Source: Forficula auricularia
Taxonomy: Eukaryota > Arthropoda > Insecta > Dermaptera > Forficulidae
Assembly (NCBI GenBank): GCA_024734495.1
Contig: JALMQS010000070.1
Span: 15,872,306 to 15,936,305 of the forward strand
Direction: 5' to 3'
DNA length: 64,000 nt
This document shows, piece by piece, positions 20,993 through 32,409 of the stretch (the first letter of the stretch is position 1; each line of letters starts with the position of its first letter). A program made the position numbers and the translations under genes. The notes under the pieces were generated by a model, which was not told where the DNA came from, searched no databases, and saw only the letters and a list, made by a program, of their open reading frames with translations.

Positions 20993-22249
20993 TTAGCGAT
21001 CCTAGCATAGCCTCCATGTTTCTTTGTTATTTTTCTGTGACTACTTGTGCATGTATGAGAAAAATTAAAATTTCATCCTATTCTTCTGAAATACAATTTT
21101 AAAACGTATAAGCTACACAAGTTCCATTTAAAAATGTGAAACATCAGAAATAAAATCGAATCATTATTGCGAAGTTATTAAACCGAAAGTAAAAGCCTAA
21201 GTATAGTAATATTAAAAAATTTTAAATAATCGCAACATTTTTTAATTTAAATCGCCTCATCGATTATTTATTGAACATTGGTTTCTCGGATTGCAAAGGA
21301 AAGGAATTTTCTTATCAAAACATTTTGTTATTATAGAATAGGAAAAACTTAACTAGAAATGACTCAGCTCGCCATTTGTTTATAGATTTATGAATCAATC
21401 ATGCTTTTGTTAAGACTAATAAACATTATTTCTTTCCTTTCTCAAAATAAAGGCTCTTTATTAAAATTTCCTTGCTTTCCTATATCGAGATGATAATTAG
21501 GATACGTTTTAAATTTCACATCCTTGAAATTTATCGTTTTTAAAAGATATTAAACAAACATATAGACAAACTCAGCAATATCTTTTGAGTAGAAAGTCTT
21601 TAGGCTTTGAAGACAACATATTAAATGCGTATCTTTTAGTATACATTATATTTTATATACGAAGTAGTATATAAATATTAAAATTGAAGGAAAAATTGAA
21701 AACTTTTTAAGAATTGGTACGTTCTAGACAAATTTTACAGATAGTAGGGAGGGAGGGATGGGGGGAGTATATATATTATATTATAATTTTTTTTATTTAA
21801 TTTTTAAGATAATTATATCAGAATAGTATACTAATTAAGAACCTATAGTATTATTATTTTTAATGATATTGAATTAAGAATATTGAAACCTCATAAGGTC
21901 ATAAGCCAAGATTGACTTTGGGATTATGAAAAGTAGAAAGAGAAGATGAAACTCAATTTTATTTACCTATTAAAATTATTATATAAAAAAAAATCTTTAT
22001 TTTTTTCATTTTGAATAAAGTTTTGAAACCCCTGGCTTCGTAATTCTTTGAATTTTATTATCTGATATAATTGTTCTGATTTATCCATCGAATGAGTTGC
22101 ATAAGGTTTAGCAGAACATATAAAATTATATTACCTAGTCTTTCATTTTATTTTTAACGATGATAAATTTCTTATGAAACTTTTTGTTATATTAAACTTT
22201 ATTACTGATTTATATAAGTGTGAATGTATAAGTGTTATAATGTAATTCT

Positions 22250-22277
22250 GGAAATTTTTACTTTATCCAATGCTAAG
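22250..22277 (+). repeat. 'FBR' repeat end, left of the PLE insertion
   Basis: TTTTTACTTTATCCAATGCT is the same end as in the repeat at 32105. The repeat is interrupted by the PLE and resumes at 24245. Confidence 0.7.
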
Positions 22278-22390
22278 GGGTAAAGTTATTAATAAAATTT
22301 AGGGAACGCGGTGTTGGTTTATAGTGAAACATTGTTAAAATTAAATTAGGTTGGAGTTGGTGGTGTTTCACAAGGAGAAAAATTAAAATA

Positions 22391-22787
22391 CAAAGATTTT
22401 TTTAGTTTACTCTATATATTTCGAGCTCTTAACTCATCGTCAGGAGAACATTGACTAAAGATAACATGATATTTTGAACAGAATTTATTTTAATTTTAAT
22501 ATGATGGACAGTTATTTATGACATAGTGTAAATATGAAAGAATTATCAGAAGGATGGATGGAATGGCTTTAGAAAGCCGACTGACCAGATGTAGGGACAA
22601 AGGGCTGGGACAAAGAAAAGATATTTATATTTGAAAGTTGCCGAAAATTATGTATGTGTAATAAAGAAAGGCAATAAACTATAGAATGCAATGAGGGTGC
22701 ATAGCGAAAATTTAATCTCTCATTTTCTATTTAAAAAAATAAATAAAATTAAAAATAAACCCACCACACACCCTCATCGCACTCCAA
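22391..22787 (-). repeat. Inverted copy of the PLE 3' end
   Basis: This is the reverse complement of 23849-24245 with no net indel. It begins at CAAAGATTTTTTTAG, the exact complement of the element terminus, and ends at CATCGCACTCCAA. It carries a minus-strand hammerhead at 22405-22450. Confidence 0.9.
22405..22450 (-). ncRNA. Hammerhead ribozyme in the inverted arm
   Basis: A mirror of the motif at 24186-24231: CTGACGA is the complement of 22437-22443. It would be made only by transcription from right to left. Confidence 0.7.
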
Positions 22788-23842
22788 CTCCTACTAGCTG
22801 AAATATATATGTCCCACTTTGAAGATACTATTTTAAATCGTGAAAATAAGTTTTTTGAACGTATCAAGTTTTGGAAACGATATGTAGACGATATTTTAGT
22901 AGTTTGGTCCGGATCTGTGAGACAATTAAATGCATTTAATGAAAAACTAAATTCAATCAACCCCAAAATTCAATTTACAACAGAAATAGGCAATAAGTCA
23001 ATTCCTTTCTTAGATCTTCGGATTTCCATAATCAACAACCACTTTGAATATCAAATCTACCGAAAACCTACTTTCACAGACACTATAATTCCCTATGATT
23101 CTAACCACCCCCTCAACACTAAATTATCTGTTTTCTACTCAATGTTCAATAGATTAGAAAACATTCCTTTAACCTTAGAACACTATAACCATGAATTAGC
23201 TATCATCCACAAAATAAGCGATAATAACAATTACCCCCGACACTTGATCGACAATATTCAGAAAAAGGTAATTTATAAAATAACAGCCCCCCTTTTATAT
23301 TCCATCATCCCAACAAAAGAAAAAAACTTTAAAAAACTTTATTTCCATTCTCCACTCAGCTACCCTATAGCTAATATGTTTCGCAAACTTAATATCACCC
23401 CCGCATTCTATAACAGAAACAACCTTTCATCCATATTGGTTAACAATAAAATCGATATAATAAAACCAACAACAATGAGCGGTGTATATAAATTGCAATG
23501 TAATGACTGTCAATCATTTTACATCGGGCAAACGGGCAGATCTTTCAATCAACGCCACGTTGAACATATGAGATCTCTTCGCAATCTACAGGTGAATAGT
23601 TTGAACCCAAATGCCCCCCTCTTAGTTATACCTCGGCTTTTGCAGATCATTTGTTTGACCACAACCATTCACCTTCATCGACCAACCCCCTCCCTTTACA
23701 TTTTATTCCAAAAAGTAGGAAATTGGATTTATTGGAGTCAGCTGAAATTAAAAAGGCCATACACCTTAATCAAAACATCTTGAACAATCAAACAGACATC
23801 AAAACTTCACCAATAATTGACATCTTAATCAATGATATTTAA
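22788..23842 (+). pseudogene. Penelope-like element pol fragment: RT palm end, thumb and GIY-YIG, one frameshift
   Basis: The reading begins LAEIYMSHFE, part-way through the RT, exactly where the inverted arm ends, so the N-terminal half is missing. The catalytic box YVDDILVVWSG (near 22879-22911) carries the two RT aspartates. FLDLRISI and YRKPTFTDT follow, as in PLE RTs. The endonuclease core is GVYKLQCNDCQSFYIGQTG (near 23482-23538) with NQRHVEHM. A frameshift at about 23615-23640 moves the rest into another frame (SAFADHLFDHNH, then FIPKSRKLDLLESAEIKKAI), which ends at 23842, six bases before the 3' arm. It cannot make a full enzyme because of truncation and frameshift. Confidence 0.85.
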
Positions 23843-23848
23843 TTTGAA

Positions 23849-24245
23849 TTGGAGTGCGATGAGGGTGTGTGGTGGGTTTATTTTTAATTTTATTTATTTT
23901 TTTAAATAGAAAATGAGAGATTAAATTTTCGCTATGCACCCTCATTGCATTCTATAGTTTATTGCCTTTCTTTATTACACATACATAATTTTCGGCAACT
24001 TTCAAATATAAATATCTTTTCTTTGTCCCAGCCCTTTGTCCCTACATCTGGTCAGTCGGCTTTCTAAAGCCATTCCATCCATCCTTCTGATAATTCTTTC
24101 ATATTTACACTATGTCATAAATAACTGTCCATCATATTAAAATTAAAATAAATTCTGTTCAAAATATCATGTTATCTTTAGTCAATGTTCTCCTGACGAT
24201 GAGTTAAGAGCTCGAAATATATAGAGTAAACTAAAAAAATCTTTG
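23849..24245 (+). repeat. PLE 3' end (direct arm)
   Basis: This runs from TTGGAGTGCGATGAGGG to the terminus AAAAAAATCTTTG, pairing with 22391-22787 in inverted form. It follows the pol stop codon and contains the hammerhead at 24186-24231. Confidence 0.9.
24186..24231 (+). ncRNA. Hammerhead ribozyme near the PLE 3' end
   Basis: CTGACGA (24193-24199), unpaired T, stem II GAGTT/AGCTC (24201-24205 with 24209-24213), GAAA (24214-24217), stem III ATA/TAT and A24223 as predicted cleavage base. Stem I is CTC/GAG (24190-24192 with 24224-24226). It is the only copy here physically joined to a recognisable PLE within a bounded insertion. Confidence 0.8.
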
Positions 24246-24690
24246 GGTAAAGTTATGTAATCGGTCTCGTGGCAAGTGAGAATTCAAAGGGTCCTCAAGT
24301 AAAGACTAGGGAACCGATGGACTCAATTAAAGTCACAAATTGTAGTATTTAATTAGGTTAAATTTTATAACCTGATGGTTTTGCCAAAAATTGCATGGGA
24401 TATCGTCTAAAAGGCCAAAAAGTGCGATTTTTTCATTGTGTGGGTGGGGATGTATGAATGGATGGATGTGGTCGTTTTGTCGCCGACGATTTTTTCCACA
24501 CCGTTGCACCAATTGAAATGAAATTAAAAACCTACTATTATTTTAAGAAAATGAATCGCTGATTTGTTTTTGGTGAGTATATAAAAACAAGCGGACTATA
24601 TAAAAACATAGGGACTATCTAAAAACAAGTGGATGTGACCCTTGGACTCTTGAGGGTCTCGCCCTATGGACGTCGCCTACTAAAATTCGA
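24245..24690 (+). repeat. FBR repeat, continuation right of the PLE insertion
   Basis: It resumes after the target duplication with CGGTCTCGTGGCAAG, CAAAGGGTCCTCAAGTAAAG, GGTTTTGCCAAAAATTGCAT and CCACACCGTTGCACCAATTG, matching 32140-32560. A diverged GGAT-rich patch is at 24440-24470. Confidence 0.8.
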
Positions 24691-24899
24691 TTTTATTTGA
24701 AATAATTCCAAAAAGGCTGATCGTATTCCTTTCCAGCTTTATTCGAATTTAGGAGCTACAATATTTTCACAAAAGAGTAGATTTAATTGAATAATTTATT
24801 GAAAATGATTAAACAGTGGAAAAATATGGGAATCCCGTGTCTATATCTATCTGTACTAGCAGATATGGTAAAGTCATCTGGATGTCCACATCAGTTTAT

Positions 24900-25030
24900 C
24901 TCATTCAAAAACCAATGTTTCGGAGGATTTTTCCCTTCTTCTTCAGGATTTAATAGGAGTCATTGCATTTTTTCCTCAATTACCTATTTTAAACCCAGAA
25001 GTAGGGAAAAATCCTCCGAATCGTTTGAGT
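24900..25030 (-). ncRNA. Decayed hammerhead-like motif within a small inverted repeat
   Basis: The minus strand of 24905-24960 reads CTGAAGA, an unpaired A, an imperfect stem II (GAAGGG/TCCTCC) and GAAACATT. Flanking AAATC and GGTTT can form stem I. The sequence around 24995-25025 (GGGAAAAATCCTCCGAA) is an opposed second copy. It looks like an old PLE tail in head-to-head form. Confidence 0.5.
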
Positions 25031-25179
25031 GAAAATAATGACTGTCTAATAAATCTATTTTATTTGAGATAATTTTTTTAACCATCCTTGGGCTGCCTTT
25101 CATCACTTCTCAATCAAAATTTCTACCAGTCTGTCTCTATCCGAAGAGAAAACGTCTTCTAATTTATTTGTTTGAGACG

Positions 25180-25240
25180 ATAGTTTCGGAAGGATTTACC
25201 TTCATCATTACTCTTTTTAATTATAAATATTTTATCTGTC
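25180..25240 (-). ncRNA. Decayed hammerhead-like motif
   Basis: The minus strand reads TGATGAAGG, then TCCTTCCGAAACTATCGTC, a relative of the 15.4-kb form (GAAACTATAGTC). The core C3 is lost and stem II is imperfect. A PLE-tail relic. Confidence 0.4.
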
Positions 25241-26039
25241 ACCTCTCATGGGGTCAATTACTCGATTAGAGAAAATTTATTTTTTGTCATAGCAAGCAGA
25301 ATCGATCAAATTTGAAATTTAACCATTAAGAGTTTTTTGATTCTAATTTAAATAATGTATGTATCAAAATTAATAAAAAAACTTTTTAAGCACTTTTTGT
25401 AAGTGCGATCGAGTGAATGCCGTGGAACAGGACTTTTGAAATTCTATTAAACTTGTTTTTACACTTTGATTTTTTACGCCCCAGTCGCGCACTATAAGCC
25501 TAACAATTCACCTCGCATTGTGTTCCCTCTCTTAATCTGTCACTCTGTAATTTTTAAATGTGAAAATTTAACAAAAGTAATAGATTTGATGCTTCGCAGG
25601 CTGAGTTGTTTATCAATAGAGGAAGTTTCGACTAAAATTACCTAATTAAGCATTCTTAATGATATCATTTCTCCAAAATGTATTACAGTTTCCATATCAT
25701 ATCAAATTCTAGAGTCGTTTACAAGTGATTGTGAATTGAAATCTAAGTAGTCTCAGCCGAAACTTATTTTTTAATGAGAACTTAGAGGAAAATAATTGCA
25801 TCAGAAAAAACAACAGGCTTTAACTTGTATATAAATTAGATACGTTTGTTTATATGTTGTTGAAAGAGCCTCTTTGTTCTCGAGAATCAAGCCCAGATTA
25901 GTTTACTTAGAGTGAAGGTCAACCTTCGAGACAAAACTCTAGCTTGATCTATAAATATTATCTGGTTATTAATTTTGAAAAATTATGAATCAAGCTCTAC
26001 CCCTTGCCCCCCCCCTCTCACTACACACTAGCAACATTT
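25241..26039. other. AT-rich sequence, nothing recognised
   Basis: No supported feature. Confidence 0.4.
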
Positions 26040-26720
26040 ATGTGTGAGGGGCCAGGTTGTATGGTAAAGTCAAGTGGATGGCCACATCAAAAGACGTCAG
26101 CTTATTTCATTTACCCTACAGGGTATCGTCAAGTATTGAAATCTTTCATGATGAAAGTGGTTTTTTGCTTCGTTTTTCCAAAATATCTCAGAAACTATTT
26201 TGTTTAAAAAATAGAGAAAAACCATGGCGTTTTGCTCCACAAAAATCTCTAATGACTGAACATCGAACAAAATTTTATTTTACAAGATATTAATGATTTT
26301 TTCAAAATGTCTGTTTGTACGTTAGTTACGAAATATTGTGTAGGCTCTAGATCAAAAACAAGTGTGAATTAGAAAACGACGTACTAACAGACTAACTAAC
26401 AGAATAACAGACTAACAGACATTTTGGCAAAACAATTATTATCTCGAAAAATATAATTTTTTCGATGTTCACTTATTATGGATTTTTTGTAGACCGAAAT
26501 GCCATGGTTTTGCCGAATTTATTTAAACAAAATAGTTTTTAAAATATAATTTTTTAGATGTTCACTTATTATGGATTTTTTGTAGACCGAAATGCCATGG
26601 TTTTGCCGATTTTTTTTAAGCAAAATAGTTTTAGCCGTTTTTGAGATATTTCGAAAAAAAAGCCAAAAAAACACTTTTTTGATGCACGATTACAATACTT
26701 GACCATACCCTGTATGGTAA
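26040..26720. repeat. Repeat with inverted ends (GGTAAAGTCAAGTGGATGGC family) and an internal 95-bp duplication
   Basis: Left part 26054-26300 contains TATGGTAAAGTCAAGTGGAT and CCAAAATATCTCAGAAACTA. The right part carries the reverse (TTTTGAGATATTTCG and GACCATACCCTGTATGG). Between them TTCACTTATTATGGATTTTT and GACCGAAATGCCATGG occur twice, at 26467-26515 and 26560-26608. Related pieces are at 24850-24895 and 48910-49010. No coding. Confidence 0.6.
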
Positions 26721-27023
26721 AGTAAAAAGGGAGTGGGGAATATTTTCAAACAAAAATCGAAGAAAGCTGATATTACTAATCAAATAATCACATAATTAAA
26801 AGGAGATATTATTAAGTGCTTATAGTGCTTAATGTAAGTTTTCCCGTAGGGAAAATCTTGTTCATCGTTTGGCAATGATCTTTTGTTTGAGTTTAGTTTG
26901 ATGTTCTTTCATGATAAAAACTAGGGATTATTATTATTATTTATTCTTTTCTCTCCTATTGAAGGAGGTTTGTTTACTATACATCGGCTGTAAATAGCAG
27001 AGATGATAGCTTCTATTTTCTTA

Positions 27024-27690
27024 TTATATTGTTGAAGGAAGGTTCAGGAACCGCCGGACTGTCGCACACGTACTCAGTAGTACAGCCTTCTGCACCGTCG
27101 TGATAATGCCCCCTCCAAAAATGCCCAGCTCCTTTAAGTTCTTAGGGAGCGTCTTCGGGACGCACCAGTCGCAGACATGACAAGGGGCACCATTAGCACT
27201 CTATCCTGTCTCCACATTTTCCTAATTTCTTCTGCGAGCTCAAGATATTTATTTAATTTTTCGCCATAGGCTTGTTGGAGATTATGCGTATTTGGTATGG
27301 TGATGTCAATAAGGTATGTCATTTTGCTATTCTTTATGGTGAGTATTATATCAGGTCTATTCGCAAGTATAGTCCTGTCTGTCAGCATGGACCTGTCCCA
27401 ATATAGTTTACAACCACTACTTTCAAGTACACTTTCCGGAGTATACTCATAGTAGGGAACTCTGGTGTTTATTAGTTCATAGTGAAGAGCAAGTTCTTGA
27501 TGGATGACTTTTGCCATCTGATTATGTCTATGAGTATAATCCGTACTGGCGAGGACTCGGCAGGCCGAGATGACATGATGAATAGTTTCAGAGATACCAC
27601 CACACATTCTGCATCTGTCATCGGTCACATTAGGATCCTTGATTATGTATTTAAGATAATTTTTTGTGGCTATGACCTGGTCTTGGATTG
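27024..27690 (-). pseudogene. R2-like LINE C-terminus: zinc finger and restriction-like endonuclease
   Basis: The minus strand encodes KDPNVTDDRCRMCGG followed by HH and SAC, a CX2CX8HX4C zinc finger (bases near 27555-27610). Then come IHQELALHYELI and YEYTPESVL, and the endonuclease core with RPDIILTIK and TYLIDITIP (near 27290-27365); the PD...D pattern is that of the restriction-like endonuclease of R2-class LINEs. The polymerase is missing: the frame begins in an (ATT)n stretch at about 27690, so the copy is 5'-truncated. A frameshift near 27165 moves the end into another frame, reading KNLKELGIF and QKAVLLSTCATVRRFLN, which stops at 27024-27026. Clade within the R2-type group is not resolved. 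Confidence 0.75.
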
Positions 27691-27814
27691 CAATTATTAT
27701 TATTATTATTTTTGTCATGATACATACTCAGCACAAGTGCTGGTAAAATTTTATCTACCCCTCTTTTAACAACAACAATAAATATATAATTTCTTCTTAT
27801 ATACATACATATAA

Positions 27815-28790
27815 ACATAATCAAAATATTGATATTCAAATAATAGAATGGAGCATATAATTTATTTGTAAATATGTAAAAAAAGAAGAAAATGCAATTA
27901 CAGCGAGATAATTTATTTATTTGAAAAATTCTAATTATAATGAATTAATTTCTTGTTTAAATTTTATTAAGATTATTTCACCAACTGCAAATAATCACAC
28001 TTTTGGGTCGATTACAAATACATGTACTTGGAGATGTAAAATTATCCATTGTATTATTTTTTAATTTTAATGTTAACTTTATTTTACTGGTGATGTCTAT
28101 TTTTCCACATTGTGCCATCATTTTTTTTTTTAAATTTGATGGTTAATGGCTTTTCTATTTTAATAAGCGAGTATAATATGGATTTGGCATTTGTCAAAGA
28201 ATAAATAAGTACGTTTTCATTCCGTTAGCCAGTTGCGACAGAGGTATCACTTTAAATACCGTACAAATATTTTTTCTTTTCAAATGATTTGTAATTCTTT
28301 ATGAAATATTTTTACACATTTAATTCCCCAAAATGAGTTGAATTTCTAAATCATTTTCTGTATCAATGTGTATTTTTTTCATTTGATATACATCCTTGTT
28401 TTTTTCTCTTGTAAATTATCATTTTATACTCTTATATATAAAGAGTTTAGAATCAAGTCAGATGTTCATAGTATGAAGAAAGCCAGAAATTTTTTAACAA
28501 CATGAAATGACCAGCTGCGACATTCTTAAATTAATGAATGTGGCATTTTTTAAAGATTTGTATTTTTTTGTTTTATAAAACCATCAAAATATAATTACTT
28601 GTTATGTAAATACATATAAACATAGTTAATATATTGATATTAAAATAATTGAATGGAGCATATCATTTATTTGTAAATATGAAAAGAAAAGATTAAAATC
28701 CAATAACATCGAGATAATTTATTTATATGATAACTTCTAATTATAATGAATTAATTTCTTGTTCAAATGTTATTAAAATTAATTCGAAAA
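27815..28790 (+). repeat. Pair of direct repeats (27815-27980 and 28617-28790)
   Basis: Both contain ATTGATATT, GAATGGAGCATAT, TTATTTGTAAATATG and TAATGAATTAATTTCTTG in the same order. The 640 bp between are AT-rich; GCCAGTTGCGAC and CCAGCTGCGAC near 28230 and 28510 hint at a further repeat. No coding. Confidence 0.65.
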
Positions 28791-29754
28791 ATAAGAGTGT
28801 TTTATTTTTTGGTAATAAGATTTAAAATATTATCAATCATGATTGACTCTACAATCCCGAGCTCCCATTTAACTCTATCTCACACTAATTCTTTCTTTCA
28901 TATCACTTACAATAATTAAAAATATAGATTATAATTTTTAATATCAGAGCAGAAGTCTGAGTGTAATTTTATGGTAGTGAGTGTGTTGTTGGAGAGAAAA
29001 TCTAAAGGTCTATCCCAGCAAAAACACATTGGCAAAAGTGCATTGATTGTAATGGTTTTTATTTTGATTAATAGAGCTTTGTTTGAGCTGAGATATATGC
29101 ATTTGAATTTAATAGTTAGAAGAACTTTCTTTCAACCTAACATATTTATTCAAGAGCCCCTATTTAAAAATTAGATTTTTTTTTATTTTTATTTTTATTC
29201 TTGTCTTTAAGGTAATAATTCCAAAATCTAATCATTACTATTTTTTGGATATACAAATTTTTTGTTTTTATCATCATAGCGATTGATTGACTTGATATGC
29301 ATTCGACAATTTTTTTTGTGTCTGATTATTAGAATCAAACTTTTACTTGATTTATTTTTATATTTATTTTTTCTCACTATATCTTTATGAAAAAATTACG
29401 AGAGCTTGTCATTTATAGATCCTAGTTGGAATGGTTGTATCCAACCCTTATGGAAAAAAACATCTAACTTACTGGAAGTTAATTGGTCCGAATTGCCTAT
29501 TTTGTAACTTGGGATCTATTCCTAATGGGGTGGATTCAACCCTTCTAACATGTAATTAAAATTATAATTCCAGCACTGATCTAGTAGATGACAACCTCTC
29601 ATTACAACAGGCAAAAAATCTTTCGAATGTCATGTACTAAGTAGAAGAGTTATTTGAGAATTTCACGTGGGCCTGTATTTAGGCAACTGATTTGGCGTAC
29701 AATAATAGAAGCTGCGTAGAAGCTAGGCGGGTCCAATCATTCAAAGAATTGAGA
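28791..29754. other. AT-rich sequence, nothing recognised
   Basis: A short frame at 28971-29174 has no known family. Confidence 0.4.
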
Positions 29755-29793
29755 AGCCCTGAAGAAGTCGGCAAAGTCGACGAAACGTTGGCT
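29755..29793 (+). ncRNA. Hammerhead ribozyme, Penelope type (intact core)
   Basis: CTGAAGA (29759-29765), unpaired A, stem II GTCG/CGAC (29767-29770 with 29778-29781), GAAA (29782-29785), CGT and T29789 as predicted cleavage base. Stem I AGCC (29755-29758) pairs with GGCT (29790-29793). It is followed by GATAAATAAAAAATTC, as in element tails. No PLE coding nearby. Confidence 0.8.
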
Positions 29794-30286
29794 GATAAAT
29801 AAAAAATTCACACATAAAAACTTGTCGTTATTTTCCTCTATAAACTTTCAAATTCATTCAAAGAGTTTCCGAGCTTTTGAAAAAGTTCCCACATCGGAAA
29901 TTCGACTCACTATTCTATTTCAATATTCCATCCGCCCTACAAGCATTAATACTTATTCTTGAGCAAAAGTTGAATCTTGCCACAAGAGTCCAATATTTTA
30001 TTAAGACTGTGTGCCTAATTTTAGCACTCTATAACACTTGGATTTTCTTCGGATTCTTTGCATTTTTAAATTTAAAATGAAGCTACTAAGCCCAATATTT
30101 AATCAGTAATGGAGTTTTTTTGATTATCTTATTTCTAATGAAATAGAGTCGAAAATAGACCGAAATGATGATTATTTTTTCGGAATTCTTGAAATAAATT
30201 TCCAGATTCAAAATTTAAAATTAGCTCTTTTATTTTTCGAAAACTTCACAGTAGATTTTCAGATTTCTTATTTTAGAGAAAAATAA

Positions 30287-31680
30287 ACTGCAACGGATCG
30301 TTGCTAAACTTTATCCAAATTCATGTGAAATAATAATATGTTTTGCTGGCTTGGTGTCTACTGGATATATTAATTATTTATCCTAAACAATAAAAAAATA
30401 ATATGTTTATTCCTTTATTATTAATTAGATATCACTTGCAATTTGCAGTTCATATTGACTTTAATTCAAAAATAATGATCGATTCTTATTTAATAGTCGA
30501 GGAATAACCATTCTACATTGGATTTTTGACGTTTCGGTTATTATTAGTAACCATTGCTGAAGACATGGAGGAATCGACTTAAATTCAAAAATAGCAATCG
30601 ATTCTCATATAATACCCGAGGAATAACAATTTTACATTAGATTTTTGACGCTTCGATTATTATTGGTAACCATTGATGAAGACATGGAGGAAACGGCTTA
30701 AAATCAAAAATAACGATCGATTCTTATCTAATACTAGAGGAATAACCTTATTGCATTCCATTTATCACACATAGAGAAATCGACTTTAAACCAAAAATAG
30801 AGATTGAATCTCATCTAATACTTGAGGAATAACCATTCTATATTGAATTTTTGAAGTTTCGGTTTTTATTGGTAACCATTGCTGAAGACATGGAGGAATC
30901 GACATAAAATCAAAAATAACGATCGATTCTTATCTAATACTAGAGGAATAACCTTATTGCATTCCATTTTTGATGTTTTGACTATTAATGGCAACCTCTA
31001 CTGAAATCGTGGAAGATCCGACTTAAAATCAAAAAGACTAAATTCTTTTATGGCAAACAACTCAAACTTGAGTCCTATATTAAACAGATCATATGAATAA
31101 ATTTCAAAGAATTTAAAAATCTTTCTTTAGAGTAAAGTACTTTAAAATATAATTTTACTAAAAATATTATTTAACCTTTTTTGTCGGCCCCAAGGTACTT
31201 AATTAGGATATTAAATTTCATCAAAATTGGTTAAGTCATTTTAAAGATATTTAGAAAAAACTAAAAAAGTACTGAAATAAATAATGTTGCATAATGCTAA
31301 TGTTTGTGGGCCGATATGTACCAAAAACTAATCAGCGCTTCATTTTGTTAAACTAATGGTAGCTTTTCAATTTCATTTCAATCGGTGCAAAGGTGTGGAA
31401 AAAATCGTGGACGAAAAAAACGATAACATCCATCCATCCATCCATCCGCACGCACTTCCAAAAAAATGGCACTTTTTGGCCTTTCGACGAGATTCCAGGT
31501 AATTTTTGGCAAAACCGTCACGTGTTAAAATTCAATCTCATTGAATACTTCAATTTGTGACCTTAATTGAGTCCATGGGTTCCGTAGTCTTTACCTGAGG
31601 ACCCTTTGAAGTCGCGCTTGCCGCGCGACCGATTGCACATGCTTCTCCCATGCTTCGCATTGATAAAGTAAAAATTATCA
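30287..31680 (+). mobile_element. Foldback-like 'FBR' element, copy 1 (one half-array deleted)
   Basis: It starts at AATAAACTGCAACGGATCG, as do the copy at 50120 and (reversed) the one ending at 34712. An array of about 119-bp repeats follows (30437-31010), then ACTCAAACTTGAG, then the common body in reverse orientation (GGTTAAGTCATTTTAAAGAT, TTGGCAAAACCGTCACGTG). It ends at ATTGATAAAGTAAAAA. Compared with the other copies the second, inverted array is missing. No transposase frame is seen. Confidence 0.75.
30437..31010 (+). repeat. 119-bp tandem repeat array
   Basis: Units carry CGATCGATTCTTATCTAATA, GAGGAATAACC, TTTTTGACGTTTCGG and GGTAACCATTGCTGAAGACA. Spacing is close to 119 bp, with some units shortened. 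Confidence 0.85.
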
Positions 31681-31694
31681 GGCCAAATTGTTGT

Positions 31695-31777
31695 GTTTTC
31701 AGTACCTATCTACATATAAATCTTAATGTTTTAAGGAATTTTATGACTTTATATTGGTCCACAGGTTGGGTAGCCCT
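31695..31777 (-). mobile_element. hAT-like MITE end
   Basis: The minus strand begins CCAGGGCTACCCAACCTGTG, a hAT-type terminus, followed by sequence shared with 34820-34922 (ACATTAAGATTTATATGTAG versus ACATTGAGATTTATATGTAG). Confidence 0.5.
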
Positions 31778-32337
31778 GGCTTAAATCGAATGGGTTTTCA
31801 GAAGGATATGAGGTATGATAATTTATTTTTTAAAAGGGTCACGGATATAATAATCCCTGACTATCCATTATCTATTGACATGTGATAACGTAAAAACAAA
31901 GATCCAAAAGACAAGTCCTTACAAGTTTTAGACAAGGAGACTAATATTAATTAATTGTGATTGTTCTAGAAAAACGCCATTCCTTATTGTCACCTTGTAC
32001 TAGAATGATAACTATAGACCAATAGTGTCGTAGCATATAAATTGCTGAAATAATAAAAAATTAGAAAATGAAAACATGAGAGATGATTTTTAAATATTCG
32101 AAATTTCAATATTTTTACTTTATCCAATGCGAAGGATGGGAGAAAGTATTGTAATGGGTCTTGCGGCAAGCGCGACTTCAAAGGGTCCTCGTGTAAAGAC
32201 TGACGGAACCCATGGACTCAATAAAGGTCACAAATTGAAGTATTCAATGAGATTGAATTTTAGCACGTTGACGGTTTTGCCAAAAATTACCTGGAATCTC
32301 GCCGAGAGGCCAAAAAGTGCCATTTTTTTTGGAGGGC

Positions 32338-32339
32338 GG

Positions 32340-32375
<36 letters not shown>

Positions 32376-32409
32376 ATGGATGGATGGATGGATGGATGGA
32401 TGGATGGAT
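32338..32409 (+). repeat. (GGAT)n microsatellite
   Basis: About 18 tandem GGAT/ATGG units. The same position in the other FBR copies holds only 2-4 units (24455, 31430, 51832), so this copy has expanded. Confidence 0.95.

Larger units (their letters stand above)
22290..24244 (+). mobile_element. Penelope-like element insertion with inverted 397-bp arms and 12-bp target duplication
   Basis: GGGTAAAGTTAT occurs at 22278-22289 and 24245-24256, bracketing the element. Inside are about 100 bp of unmatched 5' sequence, an inverted arm (22391-22787), the pol fragment (22788-23842) and the direct arm (23849-24245). The two arms are the same length and nearly identical, so the inversion is recent or arose at insertion. 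5' truncation and inverted copies are known for PLEs. The host sequence is a copy of the FBR repeat. Confidence 0.85.

Noticed and set aside
20881..21102. 73-residue plus-strand frame
   Set aside because: Most of it lies in the arm of the foldback at 20.3-21.0 kb and is not kept open in the other arm.
26004..26293. Two overlapping plus-strand frames of 67-78 residues
   Set aside because: They fall in a repeat with inverted ends whose other copies do not keep the frame.
30437..31010. Full hammerhead ribozyme in the 119-bp repeats
   Set aside because: GAAACGTC and CTGAAGA lie on opposite strands, so no complete core forms in any unit I read.
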